Source of the DNA: Anagrus nilaparvatae
Taxonomy: Eukaryota; Arthropoda; Insecta; Hymenoptera; Mymaridae
Length of the DNA: 64,000 nucleotides
Assembly: GCA_022575985.1 (NCBI GenBank)
Contig: JAKSXM010000040.1
Location: forward strand, 18,122,001-18,186,000
Direction of reading: 5' to 3'
The position numbers were made by a program, and so were the translations under genes. Positions 61,141 to 64,000 of the stretch are shown here, piece by piece (position 1 is the stretch's first letter; every line of letters starts with the position of its first letter). The notes beneath the pieces are model-generated. The model was not told the origin of the DNA, ran no database searches, and saw only the letters and a list, made by a program, of their open reading frames with translations.

Positions 61141-63177
61141 TACCTAACTGTTACTATTTCTGTAATGCAGCGCTTTTAACGTGAATAGGCTTTATGTATT
61201 TTAATTTTTTTTTTTTTATTTGTCAAAAATTATTAAGCAAACTATATCCCAACTGTATCAATTATTTTTACAACGAAAAATCTGCTAAAAACGTAAATAT
61301 AGAAAGGAATATCAGTAAAATTATGAAAATCAGCTCTGTGGAGATCGCGATCTTACTTCCAATAGTTAATGCCATTTCTATACCGTTCAATGGAATAACT
61401 TACGCTTAGAGTATGATATCATAATTAAGAAGTTTAATATTAAAAATTTTCACAAAGGAAAATGTTGTGCTATCAATCGTAGTGAATTTATACTCGATTA
61501 AGAAGACTCGTAGCTCGGAATCCAGTAACTCGAATTTTTCACCAGTTTGCGTTCCTTTTTATTCTTACCGTTGAATGTAATTTAAATTTAGTTATTTTGA
61601 AATATTCTATAGGCGATAGCGAGTAAAATGAAGTAAACTTGATTATTGTGCGTTTTATTTTAAGCAATTAAATACAAGTGAAATTACTAGTGCCGGAAGC
61701 GTAACTTGTTTAAAAACTCATATTTTTTAAACAGCACGTGACATATAATAAAATTTTTAACTTTACAAATATTGTGATCGATAACAAAAATTATTTTTTT
61801 TCTTCTTGTTAAGTTGGTAACGTAAAGTTTTCACTACAAATTTTATAATTCTGATAATAAAAAATAATTATTTAGTATTGATACCACTATTTTGTTTGTT
61901 TACATGTTTTTAAAGGTTAAATTTTAATTATAATCAGTTTAATTTTAAAATAGTAATTGGATACTGTAAACACGATGGGTAGCTGAGATTGAGACGTAAT
62001 TTGTATAATTTTATAGATTTTTTATTTTAGGTATCATGTAAATAAATTTCAATTTTCTGAATCCTTATTCTTGGATAATACTTGAGTGAACTACCCAAAC
62101 CACCAAAATTTTATCAGGATTATCACAAAATGATTATTTTTTAATGCCTTTGAGGAATCTTTGGGTGAAAAAGTATTTTTTAGAAATTGATTAAAATATC
62201 TAAATCTTCAAGTATATATTAATCTATCTTAATCCTGAAAGAAATCAAAGAAAAATTTTAATTTCCCATATTTTCTAAAAAGAATATATTAACATTTTTT
62301 AATTGCCTAAATCAAATTCTACCTGTGTGCCTTAAGATATTAGTTTTTATCTGAGAAAAGATAATAACAAATTTGTTAACAGCAATGTATGCTTATTGCA
62401 AGGCAATTAAAAGCCAATACTGCTGAAAAACAAGTATTAGTTTAAATTCGAGTACTTAATTTTTCCAGATACCAAATCGCCTCAGCGAGCAAAGGGCTCG
62501 CTTACCCTTACCCCTTAGTCTAATCCCCTTTATGGTCAATTTTTTGGATCTGAAATCTGAAATCTAAATTTTCAAAAAAATTCTTTCTTTACATAAAAAA
62601 CAATAAAAATATTAACGATTCCTTTTTTCTTTTTGAACACACTGCGTAGTAGTGCGCAGTATGTACCTATAATAATTTATTTCTATAAAAGCATTTATAT
62701 CTGAAAATCAAGGTTTTCCAAAAATAATTTAAGATACAAATTTTCAAAAAATTAATATAATTATAAAAGTATATATTATAATAAAAAAATAATATCGTAT
62801 ATAAGTTGCTACTTACTCAAATTATGCGCAATGAATGGAAGATTTCAAAAAATTTTTATTTTTTTTTGTTGTACAAATTAAAAATTGATTATATTATCGA
62901 CAGCTCTTCTTGATCTCTGTTTAATTCTAAGCAACTTTCTAACAAGCAACTTTTCAATAATTGCAATAATAATAATTCAATCTCTCATATTGTAAAATCA
63001 AAAATCGATACAGGAAATACAACAAATACATACAGCATCTAATTTAATCTATCTATCTATAATAATACTCAGGATATCTATAAAAGAAAAAAAAAAGAAT
63101 TTTTGTGTGAAACCTACATTTTTATTAATTTTCGTAATTTAGAATATAATACAAAAAAAAAAAAAAATGTGACAACA
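61141..63177. other. AT-rich intergenic region
   Basis: No gene, RNA or clear transposon. A short hairpin AGCGAGC-aaagg-GCTCGCT sits at 62,483-62,503. Confidence 0.4.
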
Positions 63178-63800
63178 TCCCCTAAATGTGGGATAAATTC
63201 CAAATAACTTATGAGTGTAACCTGAACTGATGACTATGTTCAAAAAAATATCTAAGGGCATCATACAGAGAACTATACAAAGGGCTGTTAGTAAACCAAA
63301 AAAAATTAATTTATATCAACTTTTTATATTTACTCCCTTAGATAGGGTGTAAGGGGATGGTATTATAGAAAAATAAAAAAATCAATTTTTTGGGCTAAAA
63401 ATATAACCTCGAAGGTAATAATCGGTGTGTATCTTTTCATTTCTGAAGTCCATTTTCACGTACGACCCCTCTATAAATCCCCCCGATATCATCCCATAAT
63501 TTGGAGGCAAAACTTCAAGTAACTTTTTGGCCTCGTTATCAGGATTACTTGAATCGATACTATGCACAAAAAAAAATCTGCACGCATATAAAACTTTAAA
63601 AGGCACTATTGGTACTGCATAAAAAAAAATTTATATCCAATTGTTGTCACTATTGTTCACCGCTTTAGATAAGGTGTGTAAGGGGGTGTAATTTAATATC
63701 ACCATAGAAAAAGTTAATATTTTGTGATAAAATTTACCACCATAAATTATTCAAAATTCTCCCCGGTTGAGGAGACAAAATCACATTTCCTAGGGGTTGT
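63178..63800. repeat. Diverged relative of the TTAA-flanked MITE at 20.43 kb
   Basis: Shares in order GGGCTAAAA-type, CTTTTCATTTCTGAAGTCC, (A)CGACCCCT and CCCCCGATATCATCCC-type blocks with the arms of 20,433-21,389. Ends and TTAA duplications are not visible, so it is a fragment or an older copy. Confidence 0.5.
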
Positions 63801-64000
63801 ACATGAAAAAGGTCTTTGGAAACCAGCCAGCCTTGTACTTACATAACCTAAGGAAGTAGTCTATAATAAGAAAACTTAATAGAACCCTTATACATCTACA
63901 TAACCTAAAAACCCGAATATTATACAAAATATAGAACAAACCTTATAGCCACCTTAAAGTGGACTTTATTTTGGACTTTGTAGAAAAACTTTGCTCCCCG
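63801..64000. other. AT-rich window end, no gene seen
   Basis: No supported feature. Confidence 0.4.

Noticed and set aside
62483..62503. GC hairpin resembling a bacterial terminator
   Set aside because: Eukaryotic intergenic DNA with no adjacent transcript; likely chance or repeat debris.

Overview
This window is AT-rich eukaryotic DNA, almost certainly from an arthropod and probably an insect. The evidence is GT-AG introns, two LINE-type retrotransposons (one of the arthropod R1 type), TA- and TTAA-flanked DNA transposons, and long gene-free stretches. Nothing in it looks prokaryotic or viral. It is transposon-dominated, with only one weakly supported candidate host gene.

Layout. 0-10 kb: two 5'-truncated LINEs with intact reverse-transcriptase frames, one CR1/jockey-like (1.07-3.3 kb) and one GC-rich R1-like (6.41-9.13 kb), separated by a decayed unrecognised coding fragment (3.75-4.37 kb). 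The first 1,068 bases recur 9,051 bases downstream, directly after the R1-like element. 10.36-32.34 kb: the main feature, a 21,980-bp TA-flanked DNA transposon. Its inverted arms are about 8.4 kb (left) and 6.8 kb (right) and are built from nested tandem and inverted repeats, like a Drosophila Foldback element. The unique core of about 6.9 kb encodes an intact three-exon, 370-residue Tc1/mariner-superfamily transposase (D172, D265, D307; DD41D spacing, DUF4817-like N-terminus), a two-exon MADF/Myb-SANT-like protein, and a two-exon helix-turn-helix-like protein on the opposite strand. Two TTAA-flanked foldback MITEs are nested in the core.

32.3-64 kb: a mosaic of foldback MITEs, short tandem repeats and dispersed repeat families, one spliced hypothetical gene (33,996-35,692), two copies of a repeat carrying a dead C2H2 zinc-finger fragment, a tRNA-like sequence, a possible Helitron 3' end, and a 1.6-kb TA-flanked foldback whose ends are arrays of a 17-bp near-palindrome. 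A 102-bp MITE at 56.66 kb shares its terminal sequence with the giant element and may be mobilised by the same transposase.

Working hypothesis (inference): the giant element is a potentially autonomous foldback-type mariner relative. Its transposase would act on the TACAGGG ends, and the MADF-like and HTH-like proteins are candidate accessory DNA-binding factors for the repeat-rich arms. The arms have diverged by copy number (a 2,237-bp duplication on the left, a 679-bp triplication on the right), as expected from unequal exchange or conversion. All repeat comparisons were made by eye; no alignment or database search was run.
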